Positions 5,120 through 5,420 of a stretch of 5,420 nt of DNA are shown one piece after another. Source of the DNA: an uncultured Veillonella sp. (lineage in GTDB: Bacteria; Bacillota; Negativicutes; Veillonellales; Veillonellaceae). Below the pieces are notes generated by a model. That model had not been told where the DNA came from. It was given only the letters and a program-made list of their open reading frames with translations, and searched no databases. The stretch's first letter is position 1. Every line of letters begins with the position of its first letter. The position numbers and the translations under genes were made by a program. Where the stretch lies: positions 1-5,420 of the forward strand of contig NZ_CALLVP010000030.1 of assembly GCF_938010505.1 (NCBI RefSeq), in the 5' to 3' direction.

Positions 5120-5420
5120 GTAAAACTGGCTCCTTTTCTTTTACAATCCCTTCAATATGTACATCAACCTTAACATGATCAAGATCTAGCATATTTTTTA
5201 AGATTTGTTTGATTTCTGACTGCAGCTGTTTGGATAATTCAATAAGATTATATCCATACAAAGCTTTGATATAAATGTTAATTTCAATAAAACCTTTACG
5301 ATGTTTTACATTGATACCAGGTAAGCTACGCTGACCAAAAGCATGGGTAATACCCTCTACCAACTCATCGTAAAAGCGTGGGCTTAAAGAATGAATACCA
5401 GGAATGGTTCCTAAAGTTTT
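5109..5420 (-). CDS. Asp23/Gls24-family (YqhY-like) protein, C-terminal part
   Basis: The last 103 codons of a gene whose start lies beyond the right edge; the frame is open without a stop to base 5420. The Asp23/Gls24 (DUF322) fold is recognisable: GTIPGIHSLSP near the visible N-terminus, matching the family's 'EVEGV' strand region, then the helix YDELVEGITHAFGQ, the strand pair GINVKHRKGFIEINIYIKA, YGYNLIEL before a long helix (SKQLQSEIKQILKNMLDL), and a final strand HVKVDVHIEGI. Roughly the first 20-40 residues are missing. An in-frame TTG at 5363 is not the real start, because homologous sequence continues upstream of it. Position directly before nusB matches B. subtilis yqhY, whose product has been linked to acetyl-CoA carboxylase control; whether that applies here is inference. 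No signal peptide or membrane segment is seen in the visible part. Confidence 0.88.
   Translation of the reverse strand, partial: KTLGTIPGIHSLSPRFYDELVEGITHAFGQRSLPGINVKHRKGFIEINIYIKALYGYNLIELSKQLQSEIKQILKNMLDLDHVKVDVHIEGIVKEKEPVLHGN

Noticed and set aside
5361..5363. TTG at 5363 as the start of the Asp23-like gene
   Set aside because: The frame stays open to the window edge and the upstream residues (including IPGIHSLSP) match the family, so the true start is outside the window.
1..5420. CRISPR array, tRNA/rRNA, insertion sequence or defence system
   Set aside because: There is no repeat-spacer structure and no transposase or inverted-repeat ends. No RNA gene was recognised, and the window is filled by housekeeping genes.

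Overview
The window is a gene-dense stretch of a bacterial chromosome. All nine coding regions lie on the minus strand, so transcription runs from high to low coordinates. In that order they are: an Asp23/Gls24-family protein (YqhY-like, cut by the right edge), nusB, a TsaD/Kae1-family paralogue ('M22'), xseA, xseB, ispA, a divergent PAP2-family membrane protein (YuiD/DUF212), tlyA, and the first 49 codons of nadK (cut by the left edge). Only about 48 bases are non-coding. Most junctions overlap or are 2-9 nt apart, and the largest gap is 28 nt. No promoter or terminator is visible, so this looks like the middle of one long operon whose promoter lies beyond position 5420.

The organism is probably a low-to-medium GC member of the Bacillota. 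The asp23-nusB-xseA-xseB-ispA-tlyA-nadK order is a well-known Bacillota/Clostridia arrangement (in Bacillus and many clostridia dxs sits between ispA and tlyA, and argR/recN follow). The A+T-rich composition together with the M22 paralogue between nusB and xseA, and a PAP2 gene where dxs is often found, fits Negativicutes such as Veillonella. The genus is an inference only.

Layout: 5109-5420 Asp23-like; 4715-5119 NusB (rRNA transcription antitermination); 3762-4715 TsaD-like paralogue; 2536-3759 and 2355-2561 the two subunits of exonuclease VII; 1467-2345 farnesyl diphosphate synthase; 959-1438 PAP2-like membrane protein; 159-962 TlyA-type S4/FtsJ RNA methyltransferase; 1-149 NAD kinase N-terminus. 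The genes do not form one pathway. They are growth-linked housekeeping functions (rRNA transcription and modification, DNA repair, isoprenoid and cofactor supply) held together by translational coupling.

I found no mobile element, CRISPR array, tRNA/rRNA gene or clear novel system. The points most worth a second look are the diverged active-site motifs of the TsaD paralogue, the PAP2 gene in the usual dxs position next to ispA, and a small hairpin that could hide the PAP2 ribosome binding site.
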